Below, piece after piece: positions 18,537-27,115 of a stretch of 64,000 nt of DNA (position 1 is the stretch's first letter; every line of letters begins with the position of its first letter). Below the pieces are notes generated by a model that was given only the letters and a program-made list of their open reading frames with translations, did no database searches and was not told the origin of the DNA. This DNA is from Paenibacillus_AP thailandensis (GTDB lineage: Bacteria > Bacillota > Bacilli > Paenibacillales > Paenibacillaceae), in contig NZ_JBHUMY010000025.1 of assembly GCF_042685365.1 (NCBI RefSeq), positions 4,134-68,133 on the forward strand. The letters run 5' to 3'. Position numbers and translations under genes: made by a program.

Positions 18537-19374
18537 AGGATTGGATGCTCTTATTCCTTCGCTGTCGGTAAGCGAAGACGATAAAGTGGTGGAAATTCCG
18601 CTTTCGCAGCTCAGGCCTAATCCTTATCAACCACGCAAACATTTCGATGACGAATCGATTAAGGAACTCGCCGAATCGATTAAGCAGCATGGCGTTATTC
18701 AGCCGATCATCGTCAGATCGGTTCTAAAAGGTTACGAGATTATTGCCGGCGAACGGCGATTTAAGGCGTCCCAGTTGATCGGAAACGCATCGATTCCGGC
18801 AGTCGTTCGGGCGTTCTCGGATCAGCAGGTCATGGAAATCGCGTTGATCGAGAACTTGCAGCGGGAAGATTTGAATGCGATCGAAGTCGCGATCGCTTAT
18901 CAATCGCTGATGGAGAAGTTTAAGCTGACGCAAGAAGAGTTATCGATGAAAGTCGGGAAGTCCCGTTCCCATATTGCGAACTTTATTCGTTTATTATCTT
19001 TGCCCGATGAAATCAAAGATTATGTTTCACGTGGAACATTATCGATGGGTCACGCACGCGCTTTGGCGGGAGTGAAAAACGCGGCTACTCAGAAAGAGCT
19101 TGCAGCACTGGTGATAGCGCAAGAGTGGAGCGTTCGCGAGCTGGAGGATGCGATTCAGAAGCTGGATTCGCGACCGAAGGAAGAGAAGGCCGACAAATCG
19201 AAACTGAAAAAACGGGATCCTTATATTGAAAGTCTTGAGGATACGCTTCGCGAACGGTTCAAAACGACGGTGCGCATCAAGCCGCAGCAGAAGGATAAAG
19301 GGAAAATCGAGCTTCAATATTACAGCAAGCAGGACTTGGAACGGCTGTTGGAGCTGTTGCAGAGCTTGGGCTAA
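18517..19374 (+). CDS. parB: Chromosome partitioning protein ParB (Spo0J)
   Basis: Binds parS and spreads to form the partition complex. The 285 residues begin MSKRLGRGLDALIPSL and contain GERRFKASQLIG (CTP-binding region), IALIENLQREDLNAIEVA and the HTH LSMKVGKSRSHIANFIRLLSLP. The C-terminal dimerisation domain ends LERLLELLQSLG. The start lies inside parA (20-bp overlap) behind AAGGAAGTG. A parS site is embedded in its own coding sequence. Confidence 0.96.
   Translation: MSKRLGRGLDALIPSLSVSEDDKVVEIPLSQLRPNPYQPRKHFDDESIKELAESIKQHGVIQPIIVRSVLKGYEIIAGERRFKASQLIGNASIPAVVRAFSDQQVMEIALIENLQREDLNAIEVAIAYQSLMEKFKLTQEELSMKVGKSRSHIANFIRLLSLPDEIKDYVSRGTLSMGHARALAGVKNAATQKELAALVIAQEWSVRELEDAIQKLDSRPKEEKADKSKLKKRDPYIESLEDTLRERFKTTVRIKPQQKDKGKIELQYYSKQDLERLLELLQSLG
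19023..19038. other. parS site inside parB
   Basis: TGTTTCACGTGGAACA is one base off perfect symmetry and fits the parS consensus. An equivalent intragenic site is known in Bacillus spo0J. Confidence 0.88.
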
Positions 19375-19881
19375 CAGAGCCGTAAACACGGATTGAATGA
19401 AGGAGGCTTGTCTTTGTTGCCGCATCGGAACGTATAAAGTTTTTGAACTCGAAAAACTCGCTTTCCGATTGGCGATAAAAACTACCGCTGAAACAAGGCC
19501 GTACTGCCTCGAAGCACTTCGAAAGAAGGTTATCTCACCGGGTAATCCGAACTTTAAACCGCTGTAAAAAGAGCGCTCGGTAACGTTTCAAAAAACAGTC
19601 CAAAAACTAGCATACTTAAGTTGTAATCTTCCATTCGAGGGATTAAACTTAGGTATGCTATTGTTATTCGCAGCTTACGGCACCGCAATTCAAAACGGAT
19701 ACGATCGTCCGGTCAACGACGAAAGATAACGTCATCGGGAGCTCTTACATGGTGAAAGAATGGAATGCGTGCAAAGCAAATTCGCTTTCAAAACGAAAGA
19801 GCAAGTGCTGTCGCATTAAAGAATGTAGTTTTCTAAGCTGCGAGAGATAAATCTAATCGGGTAAAGAAGGGGCGGGCATAA
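19375..19881. other. Non-coding stretch after parB, with a long hairpin at 19609-19659
   Basis: About 500 bp with no supported gene. The arms beginning AGCATAC (19609) and ending GTATGCT (19659) form an imperfect stem of about 19 bp, with AGTT/AACT and AATC/GATT segments inside. No clear T-tract follows on the plus strand. It is probably a terminator or processing structure for parA-parB. Confidence 0.45.
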
Positions 19882-21051
19882 ATGATGGAACAACAGCCAC
19901 CGGTTATTTATTTGGATCATGCTGCGACGTCATGGCCTAAACCGCAGCCGGTCATTGAAGCGGTACAGCACGCGCTGCTCTATGAATCGGCGAATCCGGG
20001 CAGGGGAAGCCACCGGATGGCCGTTCAGGCAAGCCGTGTCATCTTTCAAACGCGGAAGGGATTGGCGAAGCTGTTCCAAGTTAAAAATCCGAACGATATT
20101 GCTTTTGCTGCCAATACGACGGCGGCCTTAAATCTGGCGATCAAAGGATTTGTAGACAGCGGCGATCATGTAATCGCAACCGCCGTGGAGCATAATGCCG
20201 TCAGAAGACCTCTCGAATATTTGAAACGAGTTTTGAACGTCCAGGTGACATACGTGGAAGCCGATGCGGAAGGCAAAGTAAGCTTGGACCACATTCGCGA
20301 GGCGATTAGGCCGAACACGCGGCTTGCTATCGTGAATCACAGCTCGAACTTGTTAGGCACGATACAGCCGGTCGAAGAGATTGCGGCGCTCATGCGCCAG
20401 CATGGCGTGAAGCTGCTGGTCGACGCGGCGCAAAGCGCGGGGCTGCTGCCAATAGACGTGGAAGCGATGGGCATCGATATGCTGGCTTTCCCGGGGCATA
20501 AAGGGCTGCTTGGACCGCAAGGGACGGGGGGATTGTATATTCATCCGTCGATCCGTCTGGAGCCGCATATGCACGGCGGAACGGGCAGCCAGTCCGAAGC
20601 GCCGGAACAGCCGGATGTCCGCCCCGACCGCTATGAAGCAGGCACTCTGAATACGCCTGGAATAGCGGGGCTTGGCGCAGGCGTAACCTATGTGCTGGAG
20701 GAGACGGTCGCGGCCATTTACGAAAAGGAATGGACGTTGACCCAACGGATGATGGAGGGGCTGTCGGCGGTAAACGGAATCCGATTGCTTGGACCCGGAC
20801 TCGGGAAACCGCGCACAGGCATCGTATCGTTCGTGCTGAAGGGCGTCGATCCTTCGGAAATGTCCTTTATATTGGATCAACATTACGGCATAGCCGTTCG
20901 GGCCGGTTTTCATTGTACGCCGTTGGCGCATGAGAGTGCCGGAACGACGGGAACCGGTGCCATCCGGGCCAGCGTCGGGTGCTTCACGACCGAAGCGGAT
21001 GTCGATGCGCTTGTAACGGCAGTTCAAGAAATAAGCAAACATTACGAATAA
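19882..21051 (+). CDS. Cysteine desulfurase family protein (class V aminotransferase)
   Basis: A PLP enzyme of the NifS/SufS-like fold, 389 residues. YLDHAATSWPKP is near 10-21. The PLP-binding region is LLVDAAQSAG...MLAFPGHKGLLGPQGTGGLY, with the Schiff-base Lys in PGHK (about 212). A Cys in RAGFHCTPLAHE near 348 is positioned as the active-site Cys. It resembles a Firmicute subfamily whose sulfur acceptor is undefined. No Fe-S scaffold gene lies beside it, though a DUF3343 (Se/S carrier-like) gene is 1.4 kb downstream. Confidence 0.88.
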   Translation: MMEQQPPVIYLDHAATSWPKPQPVIEAVQHALLYESANPGRGSHRMAVQASRVIFQTRKGLAKLFQVKNPNDIAFAANTTAALNLAIKGFVDSGDHVIATAVEHNAVRRPLEYLKRVLNVQVTYVEADAEGKVSLDHIREAIRPNTRLAIVNHSSNLLGTIQPVEEIAALMRQHGVKLLVDAAQSAGLLPIDVEAMGIDMLAFPGHKGLLGPQGTGGLYIHPSIRLEPHMHGGTGSQSEAPEQPDVRPDRYEAGTLNTPGIAGLGAGVTYVLEETVAAIYEKEWTLTQRMMEGLSAVNGIRLLGPGLGKPRTGIVSFVLKGVDPSEMSFILDQHYGIAVRAGFHCTPLAHESAGTTGTGAIRASVGCFTTEADVDALVTAVQEISKHYE

Positions 21052-21089
21052 TAAGCCAATTGCATTAGAGTCTGGAGCGATTAAACAAC

Positions 21090-21572
21090 ATGGAACAATG
21101 GGTATCGGACCCTGCAGTAGGGGCAGCAGCCGTCATCGGGATCGGAATTATCGTGATGGTCACATGGGTAGCGGCATTGGGACGCAAATTGAAGAAGCTT
21201 CGCAAGCAGTATGTGGAGGTTATGGGCAGTTTCGGCACATCCAACATGGAAGAGGTCATCGCTTCGTTGAGAGGCTCTGTGATGGCCCAGCAGGCGACGA
21301 TCGAACGCCAGCAGGAAGAAATCAAAGCATTGCGCGACAAGCTTCGGTTAACGAAAGGCAAAGTCGGCATCCATCGGTATAACGCTTTTTCCGAGCAAGG
21401 GAACAATTTAAGCTTTTCGATCGCGGTATTAAACGAGATGCAGGACGGTTATGTCGTGACCGGCATTTACAATCGGGACAACACCTATGTGTATGCCAAG
21501 CCGATCGAAAACGGGCAATCCGTATATCCGTTGTCGCCGGAAGAACGCAAAGCGATGGAGGATGCCAAATAA
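21090..21572 (+). CDS. DUF4446 family membrane-anchored protein
   Basis: A 160-residue protein with one N-terminal transmembrane helix (about 10-30), a predicted coiled-coil stretch (about 55-95, MAQQATIERQQEEIKALRDK) and a C-terminal globular part (GIHRYNAFSEQGNNLSFSIA, GIYNRDNTYVYAKPI) characteristic of DUF4446. Function unknown. It follows the aminotransferase by 38 bp and converges on yyaC. Confidence 0.8.
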   Translation: MEQWVSDPAVGAAAVIGIGIIVMVTWVAALGRKLKKLRKQYVEVMGSFGTSNMEEVIASLRGSVMAQQATIERQQEEIKALRDKLRLTKGKVGIHRYNAFSEQGNNLSFSIAVLNEMQDGYVVTGIYNRDNTYVYAKPIENGQSVYPLSPEERKAMEDAK

Positions 21573-21579
21573 ACAGCGG

Positions 21580-22191
21580 TTAATAACCGGTGTCGGAGGC
21601 GGCCGTTTGGCTTCGCGAGTCCGAAGATACGGCGCAGCTCTGGACAATGGCGCTGAATAGACAGGTCGAGATTAGGTCGGCCAGCTTCATGACGAGATGA
21701 AGTCTTGTATTTTGCAGGACGAAATATTCCATGAATCCTCCGACGTTAACGATGCCCGTAATATGAATATCGCCGACGGGAGGCAGATCCTTGTTAACGC
21801 CTGCACCGGGGCGGACGGGGCCGACGCCGACCTGTATGCAGCCTACGCTGGCGACTTGTCCCAAACAAGCGTCTACTCCGATGACAAACGGTTTGCGGTG
21901 CTGCCGGTTGATCGTGTTCAGCGTGTTTTCCAAATTCATGGCATGAACAGGCTCTTCCAGGGTACCATATAACGTGAAGTGAGGGCTGCGGGTTTTCATA
22001 AGCGATGTCCCGACAAGCGGTCCCAGCGAATCGCCGGTCGAACGGTCGGTACCTACGCATACGATGACAATCGGCCGATCGCCGGCCATTTCATTCAGCA
22101 TCGCCGTCAGGCGGGTAATTAACAGTTGAGCGGCGCTGGATTCCGAATAGAAAACTTTCAGAGGCGTTTCTTTTAAAAAAGAGAGTTTCAT
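21580..22191 (-). CDS. yyaC: Spore protease YyaC (DUF1256, Gpr-like)
   Basis: A 203-residue sporulation protein of the YyaC/DUF1256 family, related to the germination protease fold. Key segments are VIVCVGTDRSTGDSLGPLVG (about 42-61), YGTLEEPVHAMNLE and VIGVDACLGQVASVG. It is expected in the forespore. It lies on the opposite strand to its neighbours, as in Bacillus where yyaC sits in the same origin-proximal area. The extra C-terminal tail after about residue 185 is unusual. Confidence 0.87.
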   Translation of the reverse strand: MKLSFLKETPLKVFYSESSAAQLLITRLTAMLNEMAGDRPIVIVCVGTDRSTGDSLGPLVGTSLMKTRSPHFTLYGTLEEPVHAMNLENTLNTINRQHRKPFVIGVDACLGQVASVGCIQVGVGPVRPGAGVNKDLPPVGDIHITGIVNVGGFMEYFVLQNTRLHLVMKLADLISTCLFSAIVQSCAVSSDSRSQTAASDTGY

Positions 22192-22479
22192 AGCGACCCC
22201 TCCACTGAACGGATATGGTACTAGTATATGGATGGGATAGCCGCTTTATACATGCAAACTAGCATTCATTTATAGAAGCTTGCACCAAAATGAAGTTTTC
22301 TTTTATCTCATCAAAACTTGGCGACTATTGCACCGTGAAAACCGAAATCTTTATTGGAGCAAAAAATAGCCGTTAAACGGGGTGCCGAGCCGCGAGGGAA
22401 GTTCGATAGAAGATATTTTCATTCCCGTTTTAGAGGTTAAAAATGCGTTCCCGACTGCAAGTCGGGCCGGAGGAACAGT

Positions 22480-22719
22480 ATGCTGATTGCTTTTGATTCG
22501 ACGCAGCAGGCGCTTCGGGCGGAGATGCTTCTCGAATATGTCGAGATCGACATCGACATATGCCCGACGCCGAAAGAAATTACGGCCGGCTGCGCGTTGT
22601 CCATTCATTTCGGAGAAGAAGACCTGGAACAAGTCGTACGAGTCATACGGGACGAACAGGTCGAAATTCGAGGTATATTCAAACCTGCAGAGCAAGGTTA
22701 TGAGCAAGTTGCAATCTAA
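22480..22719 (+). CDS. DUF3343 putative Se/S carrier-like protein
   Basis: A 79-residue DUF3343 protein reading MLIAFDSTQQALRAEMLLEY with CPTPKEITAGCALSIHF. This includes a Cys (CPTPKEIT) and a second Cys (GCALS), the pattern seen in putative selenium/sulfur carrier-like proteins. A GGAGGAACAGT ribosome-binding stretch precedes the ATG. It is directly upstream of the MscS gene and probably cotranscribed. Confidence 0.85.
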   Translation: MLIAFDSTQQALRAEMLLEYVEIDIDICPTPKEITAGCALSIHFGEEDLEQVVRVIRDEQVEIRGIFKPAEQGYEQVAI

Positions 22720-22732
22720 AGAGGTGTACAAC

Positions 22733-23656
22733 ATGAATGAACAAACAGAGGGACAAACGGTAGGGGATGTTCAGACGATCGAAGATGGAGTAAACTGGTT
22801 TCAAAGCATGTTTCAATCGCTGACAAGTCCCGAAACATGGGCAGGCATCGGCGAAGCGGCGATTCGCATTTTGCTGATCGTCATCATCGGCATTTTCGTC
22901 AAATGGCTTGTGCATCGAACGATCGACCGGTTTATATTGCAGCGGGAGCTCGTTCAATTGCAAAGCCATGCGCGAAGGATGAACACGGTCGGCAAGCTGC
23001 TCAAGAACGTTACCAGTTATTTCGTTTATTTCATCGGCGGACTTCTCATTCTGTCGGAGTTTGGCATTCAGCTTGGGCCGCTGCTGGCCGGCGCGGGCGT
23101 TATCGGACTCGCGGTAGCGTTTGGCGCCCAAAGCCTGGTTAAGGACGTCATAACCGGATTTTTTATTATTTTGGAAGATCAATTCGCCGTAGGGGATGTC
23201 ATCCAAACGGGAACGTACCGGGGAACGGTGGAAGTGATCGGACTTCGCGCCACGCGCATCCTTAGCTGGACAGGCGAGGTTCATATCATTCCGAACGGGA
23301 TGATTAGCGAAGTGACGAACTTCTCGTTAAGAAATTCGCTGGCCGTTGTAGATATTGCGATTGCGAACGAGGAAGATGTCGAGCGGGCGATCGCGGTCAT
23401 GCGGGAAAGCCTTGCTTCCTTTAAGGACGAAAATCTCGTCAAAGAACCGGAAGTGCTTGGCGTGCAAACGATCGGCCTTTCGGAAGTTACGATTAGAATA
23501 ACGGCGGAATGCTTGCCGGCCATGAACGCAGTCGTAAGCCGCAAAATCAATGCGGAGATGAAAAAGGCGCTGGACGAGCACGGCATCGAATTCCCGTATA
23601 CGCGTATGGTATCGTATCAGCGCAAGGAGAAGGGCGGTATAAAAAGTGGAGCGTAA
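22733..23656 (+). CDS. MscS family small-conductance mechanosensitive channel
   Basis: A 307-residue membrane channel that releases solutes on hypo-osmotic shock. There are transmembrane segments near 45-65 and 90-115, then the pore-lining TM3 with GLLLAGAGVIGLAVAFGAQ-like glycine/alanine packing (about 122-140) and the beta domain GDVIQTGTYRGTVEVIGLRAT. The conserved PNGMI is near 190. The open frame reaches further 5', but the ATG at 22733 follows a GAGGTG site. The end overlaps yyzM by 11 bp. It is the usual partner of yyzM in this region. Confidence 0.9.
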   Translation: MNEQTEGQTVGDVQTIEDGVNWFQSMFQSLTSPETWAGIGEAAIRILLIVIIGIFVKWLVHRTIDRFILQRELVQLQSHARRMNTVGKLLKNVTSYFVYFIGGLLILSEFGIQLGPLLAGAGVIGLAVAFGAQSLVKDVITGFFIILEDQFAVGDVIQTGTYRGTVEVIGLRATRILSWTGEVHIIPNGMISEVTNFSLRNSLAVVDIAIANEEDVERAIAVMRESLASFKDENLVKEPEVLGVQTIGLSEVTIRITAECLPAMNAVVSRKINAEMKKALDEHGIEFPYTRMVSYQRKEKGGIKSGA

Positions 23657-23861
23657 GCAGTTTGAACTGGGGGATATTGTCCAAATGAAGAAGCCGCATC
23701 CGTGCGGTACGAATGAAATGGAGATCATCCGAATGGGCATGGATATCCGGATCAAATGCGTCGGCTGCAAGCATAGCGTACTTATTCCGCGCGTGAAGTT
23801 CGAGAAAAACATGAAGAAAGTGCTGCGTTCCAAAGCGGAGCAGGAGCAGCAAGGGGAATGA
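23646..23861 (+). CDS. yyzM: DUF951 protein YyzM
   Basis: A 71-residue DUF951 protein with VQMKKPHPCGTNEMEI and DIRIKCVGCKHSVLIPR. The Cys/His residues suggest a small metal-binding or OB-like fold. The start is GTG inside the end of the MscS gene. The function is not established. Confidence 0.88.
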   Translation: MERKQFELGDIVQMKKPHPCGTNEMEIIRMGMDIRIKCVGCKHSVLIPRVKFEKNMKKVLRSKAEQEQQGE

Positions 23862-24013
23862 CGAATTCGGGCGACAGGCTTGTCGATGGCGCTCCTTTCG
23901 AGGGCCGAAACATAAGGCTCGTCGCTCGGGAACGGCGATTATCGGGGTCCCGTCAAGGTATAGGAATGCGCTGCAAAGCTAGGATATACGCCTTGGCCGT
24001 CCCGGATCAGAAC

Positions 24014-24053
24014 GGCCGATGGTAGGGGAGGGAATCCTCTCTTCGGCCTTTTA
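24014..24053 (+). terminator. Terminator after yyzM
   Basis: GGCCGA (24014-24019) pairs with TCGGCC (24043-24048) through an extended stem including GGGGAG/CTCTC, then TTTTATT. Confidence 0.7.
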
Positions 24054-24154
24054 TTGACAACCGGCTGTAAATTTCTCATGCCGATAAAGGGCGCTTTTTA
24101 AACGCGGCGAGGTTCGCTCTCGAAGGGATCCGAAATTTTTTTTGGACAATCCCC

Positions 24155-24183
24155 TTGCATAACTCGCCTACGTATGATATGAT
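24155..24183 (+). promoter_or_regulatory. Promoter of the tRNA-Ser gene
   Basis: TTGCAT (24155-24160), 17 bp, TATGAT (24178-24183). The mature tRNA begins 24 bp after the -10. Confidence 0.6.
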
Positions 24184-24206
24184 CTATTTTGTCTTGAAAA
24201 TTATAT

Positions 24207-24297
24207 GGAGAGGTACCCAAGAGGCCCAAGGGGGCTGACTCGAAATCAGCTAGGCGTGTCAAAGCGTGCGTGGGTTCGAATCCCACCCTCTCCGCCA
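24207..24297 (+). tRNA. tRNA-Ser (anticodon CGA)
   Basis: A 91-nt type II tRNA with encoded CCA. The acceptor stem GGAGAGG pairs with CCTCTCC. The anticodon loop CTCGAAA is held by a CTGA/TCAG stem, giving anticodon CGA (codon UCG). A long variable arm follows, and the T arm contains GGTTCGAATCC. The structure looks complete. Confidence 0.96.
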
Positions 24298-24310
24298 TAC
24301 ATAACCACTC

Positions 24311-24343
24311 AGCCGTTTGCATGAAGATGCAGGCGGCTTTTTT
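24311..24343 (+). terminator. Terminator after tRNA-Ser
   Basis: A stem AGCCGTTTGCAT/ATGCAGGCGGCT (one mismatch region) with loop GAAG is followed by six Ts. Confidence 0.85.
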
Positions 24344-24461
24344 GTTGTATGATCCAGGATTAAAGCTAGCGCTTGCGGATTTTGGCACTATCATGGACAA
24401 CCGCATAAGCAGACGAATCGAAGCGAAAACATAATGTGTAAAACAGGAAGGAGGAAGTATT

Positions 24462-24767
24462 ATGAGCAAAAAGTTAAAAAAAGACGGGACAACCATCAAT
24501 GTCATTATTTTTAAAAACAATTTTATTTACTTTAACGAGCAGCGCGCGGAAGGCGGCGGCCAAATTAACCGGAATGTAGGCGCTACGGCTACCCAAGGCG
24601 GGCAAAACGCGATATTCGGCCGGACTCAAAATAAGAAGTCTCAGTTTGCAAACGGTAATGGCAGAAGCGGTATCGCCGGTAAAAAGAATGATGAGCAGGG
24701 AGGACAAAGCTCCTTCAAGATCAACAAGAAAAAAAACGGAAAGCCTAAACCTTGGCTGCGCAAGTAA
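24462..24767 (+). CDS. Small basic low-complexity protein, function unknown
   Basis: A 101-residue protein rich in Lys, Asn, Gly and Gln. It begins MSKKLKKDGTTINVIIFKNN and ends KKKNGKPKPWLRK. A very good ribosome-binding site (GGAAGGAGGAAG) precedes the ATG, and a hairpin directly follows the stop, supporting a real gene. There is no transmembrane segment or recognised domain. The hydrophobic strand near residues 12-24 is the only ordered-looking part; the rest looks disordered and nucleic-acid-binding-like. I do not recognise the family. Confidence 0.65.
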   Translation: MSKKLKKDGTTINVIIFKNNFIYFNEQRAEGGGQINRNVGATATQGGQNAIFGRTQNKKSQFANGNGRSGIAGKKNDEQGGQSSFKINKKKNGKPKPWLRK

Positions 24768-24769
24768 GA

Positions 24770-24814
24770 CTGGGTGAAATCAGTATCCGTTTGCAGGGTG
24801 CTGGTTTCACCCAG
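24770..24814 (+). terminator. Hairpin after the small basic protein gene
   Basis: CTGGGTGAAA (24770-24779) pairs with TTTCACCCAG (24805-24814), continuing into CAG/CTG. Only a short TCTTTT follows at some distance, so it is either a weak terminator or a bidirectional one. Confidence 0.5.
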
Positions 24815-25171
24815 CCTAACTCTTTTCACGCGAAGGCTTCATTCACAAAGGAAAGAAGCCGTTCCTGCTTGCGACCAACGTAAAGAGAGCTCTTGCGAGC
24901 TCTCCCGACGGTGATGATTGATGGTCAGAGTCTGTTTATCGCACAATAGCTGACAAAACGATCTCGGCATTCGCAATTACGAATGATGTGTGTTACAGAC
25001 GCGTGTCTTTAGCACAACCCCTCGCTTCCAAGCTAGTGGATGACTTCCTCCTGTGTTTCCTTCACCAATTGGTTCAATGGAACCACACCTCTCTTGGATC
25101 ACCGTCGATAAATATGATGTCCGTATATGGACCGGGTTATGCATGCATCCGATCAATTTAATTGCGAGGCG
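24815..25171. other. Gap before yjzC, with a hairpin at 24885-24904
   Basis: No gene is supported. A perfect 8-bp inverted repeat GAGAGCTC/GAGCTCTC (24885-24892, 24897-24904) could terminate minus-strand transcription, with a short TTTA after it in that direction. Confidence 0.4.
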
Positions 25172-25357
25172 TTAACGCTTCCCGAGGCGTTTCCACTTTC
25201 GCTCGTGGTTCGTCGTCTCCGGGAACCGTTCCCCTTTGCGCAAACGTACTTTTTTCGGATGCTCGATGCCCATATGATAAGAATTAACGCCTTCTTCAAT
25301 ATAAGTGCCGTCGTTTGGCGCTTTGTCGCCCGGCGAGAAAATCGTCCATTCGCCCAT
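25172..25357 (-). CDS. yjzC: YjzC family small protein
   Basis: A 61-residue protein reading MGEWTIFSPGDKAPNDGTYI and FPETTNHERKWKR, matching the YjzC family pattern (FxxGxxAPNDGxYxExG and FPETTNxxRKW). The ATG at 25357 lies 8 bp after GGAGG; the upstream in-frame GTG at 25366 overlaps that site. The function is unknown and the family is found in spore formers. It is on the opposite strand to the rpsF operon. Confidence 0.82.
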   Translation of the reverse strand: MGEWTIFSPGDKAPNDGTYIEEGVNSYHMGIEHPKKVRLRKGERFPETTNHERKWKRLGKR

Positions 25358-25547
25358 GCGCTTCACCTCCGCTTGTAGTCGGGTGAACGAAGGGATCGCA
25401 TCGCGGATCGCGCTTCGTTCGCCTTTTACGTAGTATGGTCCGGGCGATTGCCGCTCATAATCGGGGAATGCAGGGAAAGGTGGAAGCGGATCTTCAGCGC
25501 GACCGGGCTGCAGGGGGAAAATCCCAAGCCGGACAAGTCCGAATCGC

Positions 25548-25577
25548 TTGCCAAGGCATATGCCGATTTGATATAGT
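25548..25577 (+). promoter_or_regulatory. Promoter of the rpsF-ssb-rpsR operon
   Basis: TTGCCA (25548-25553), 18 bp, TATAGT (25572-25577). About 100 bp of leader separate it from rpsF. The leader contains a GGGGGCCGTTAG segment with CCG, the trinucleotide in known S6:S18 autoregulatory leaders, but I could not establish the fold. Confidence 0.55.
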
Positions 25578-25681
25578 ATATAAGTATGCGAGATTTAGAT
25601 ACTAACGACGATGTCGTTTCTGTTTGTCTCGCTCCTTGCTCCCACTTAGGGGGCCGTTAGTCCAAAAGGAGGTGAACCCTA

Positions 25682-25966
25682 ATGCGCAAATACGAAGTGA
25701 TGTACATCCTGCGTCCGGAGCTGGATCAAGAACAGGTTCAAGCAGCCGTTGACAAGTTTAATGGCATCATCGCCAATGGCGGAGAGATCACGAAGCAAGA
25801 TCTGATCGGAAAACGCCGTCTTGCGTATGAGATCAACAAGATTCGTGACGGTTATTATGTTCTCGTTAACTTTACGGCAACGACCGAAGTTATCAACGAG
25901 CTTGACCGTATCATGAAGATTTCGGACGAAGTTATCCGTTCGTTGATCGTCAAAGACGTTGCTTAA
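25682..25966 (+). CDS. rpsF: 30S ribosomal protein S6
   Basis: A 94-residue S6 protein with the start MRKYEVMYILRPELDQE and KRRLAYEINKIRDGYYVLVNF. It binds S18 on the 30S platform. The strong AAAGGAGGTGA site is 8 bp from the ATG. It is first in the conserved rpsF-ssb-rpsR operon. Confidence 0.98.
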   Translation: MRKYEVMYILRPELDQEQVQAAVDKFNGIIANGGEITKQDLIGKRRLAYEINKIRDGYYVLVNFTATTEVINELDRIMKISDEVIRSLIVKDVA

Positions 25967-26001
25967 TTTTCCTCAGTATGGCTTGATTGGGAGGTCTAAC
26001 G

Positions 26002-26526
26002 ATGTTGAACCGCGTAATATTGATTGGCAGATTGACGAGGGACCCTGAGATGCGGTACACTCCGGCCGGCGTTGCGGTAACGCAATTTACGCTGGCGGTT
26101 GACCGGCCATTTACAAGCGGCGGCGGAGAACGCGAAGCGGATTTCATACCGATCGTCACATGGCGGCAGTTGGCTGAGACCTGTGCCAACTACTTGCGCA
26201 AAGGGCGTTTGACGGCGGTAGAGGGGCGCATTCAAGTGCGCAACTACGAGAATAACGAAGGCAAGCGCGTGTATGTAACCGAAGTGATTGCCGATAACGT
26301 ACGATTCTTGGAATCCAACCGCGACAACGCGCGCGAGGACAATGGCGGCGGCGCTCCATATGGAGGCGGCGGCAGCGGCAGCGGTTCTTTCGGAGGCGGC
26401 GGCTCTTCCTACGGAGCTGGCGGCCAAGGAAGCCGATACGGGAATTCAACACGTAACGACAACCGTGATCCGTTCTCGGATGATGGACGACCGATCGATA
26501 TTTCCGAAGATGATTTGCCATTTTAA
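26002..26526 (+). CDS. ssb: Single-stranded DNA-binding protein
   Basis: Coats ssDNA in replication and recruits partners by its C-terminal tip. It has an OB fold from MLNRVILIGRLTRDPEMRYT to about residue 105, then a Gly/Ser/Arg/Asn-rich linker, and ends in the acidic tip DISEDDLPF. It is 174 residues. The ATG at 26002 follows GGGAGG; an in-frame TTG at 25987 lies upstream of that site and is rejected. Confidence 0.97.
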   Translation: MLNRVILIGRLTRDPEMRYTPAGVAVTQFTLAVDRPFTSGGGEREADFIPIVTWRQLAETCANYLRKGRLTAVEGRIQVRNYENNEGKRVYVTEVIADNVRFLESNRDNAREDNGGGAPYGGGGSGSGSFGGGGSSYGAGGQGSRYGNSTRNDNRDPFSDDGRPIDISEDDLPF

Positions 26527-26545
26527 ATGAAAGGATGGGACAAGA

Positions 26546-26824
26546 ATGAGCTTTAAAGCGAGAGAAGAAGGCGGCGAACGTCCAGAACGCAAGTTCAGCC
26601 GTAAAGGCGGCCGCAACAAGCGTCGCAAAGTTTGCTACTTCACGGTGAACAAAATCACGCACATTGACTATAAAGATACGGATCTGCTCAAAAAGTTCAT
26701 CAGCGAGCGCGGTAAAATCCTGCCTCGCCGTGTAACTGGCACGAGCGCGAAGTATCAACGCGCTCTGACGATCGCGATCAAACGCGCTCGTCAAGTGGCT
26801 CTGCTGCCTTACACGACGGAATAA
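26546..26824 (+). CDS. rpsR: 30S ribosomal protein S18
   Basis: A 92-residue S18 with KKRRKVCYF-type core (FSRKGGRNKRRKVCYFTVNK), ILPRRVTGTSAKYQR and LTIAIKRARQVALLPYT. Partner of S6. It is followed by a strong terminator that ends the operon. Confidence 0.98.
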   Translation: MSFKAREEGGERPERKFSRKGGRNKRRKVCYFTVNKITHIDYKDTDLLKKFISERGKILPRRVTGTSAKYQRALTIAIKRARQVALLPYTTE

Positions 26825-26842
26825 TCGTTAGGCGCAAAGCGG

Positions 26843-26889
26843 AAAAAAGCATCCTTGCTTCCTTTATCGGGAGGCGGGATGCTTTTTTT
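26843..26889 (+). terminator. Terminator of the rpsF operon
   Basis: AAAAAAGCATCC pairs with GGATGCTTTTTT around a loop of about 22 nt, and the stem runs directly into an eight-T tract. Confidence 0.9.
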
Positions 26890-27115
26890 TATTTGAACGG
26901 ATGCAGGACTATGCATCAGGTTTTTGCTCCGCAGTTTCGCTCCAGGCTATAACCAAGCTGAATTTCTCCGCCGGTAACGGCTCCACAATATTTCCGTTGT
27001 TCTCCGGACAGACAACCCTTTATATCCCGGTTTGCCGGTTCCCCAGTAAACTTCCGTTCGTTCATCTGCCGTCATGGCCGTACCCATTTCAGATATCCGC
27101 AGACGCCGCGGGCAA

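Noticed and set aside
22487..22732. Longer frame for the MscS channel
   Set aside because: It overlaps the DUF3343 gene in another frame; the ATG at 22733 has its own ribosome-binding site.
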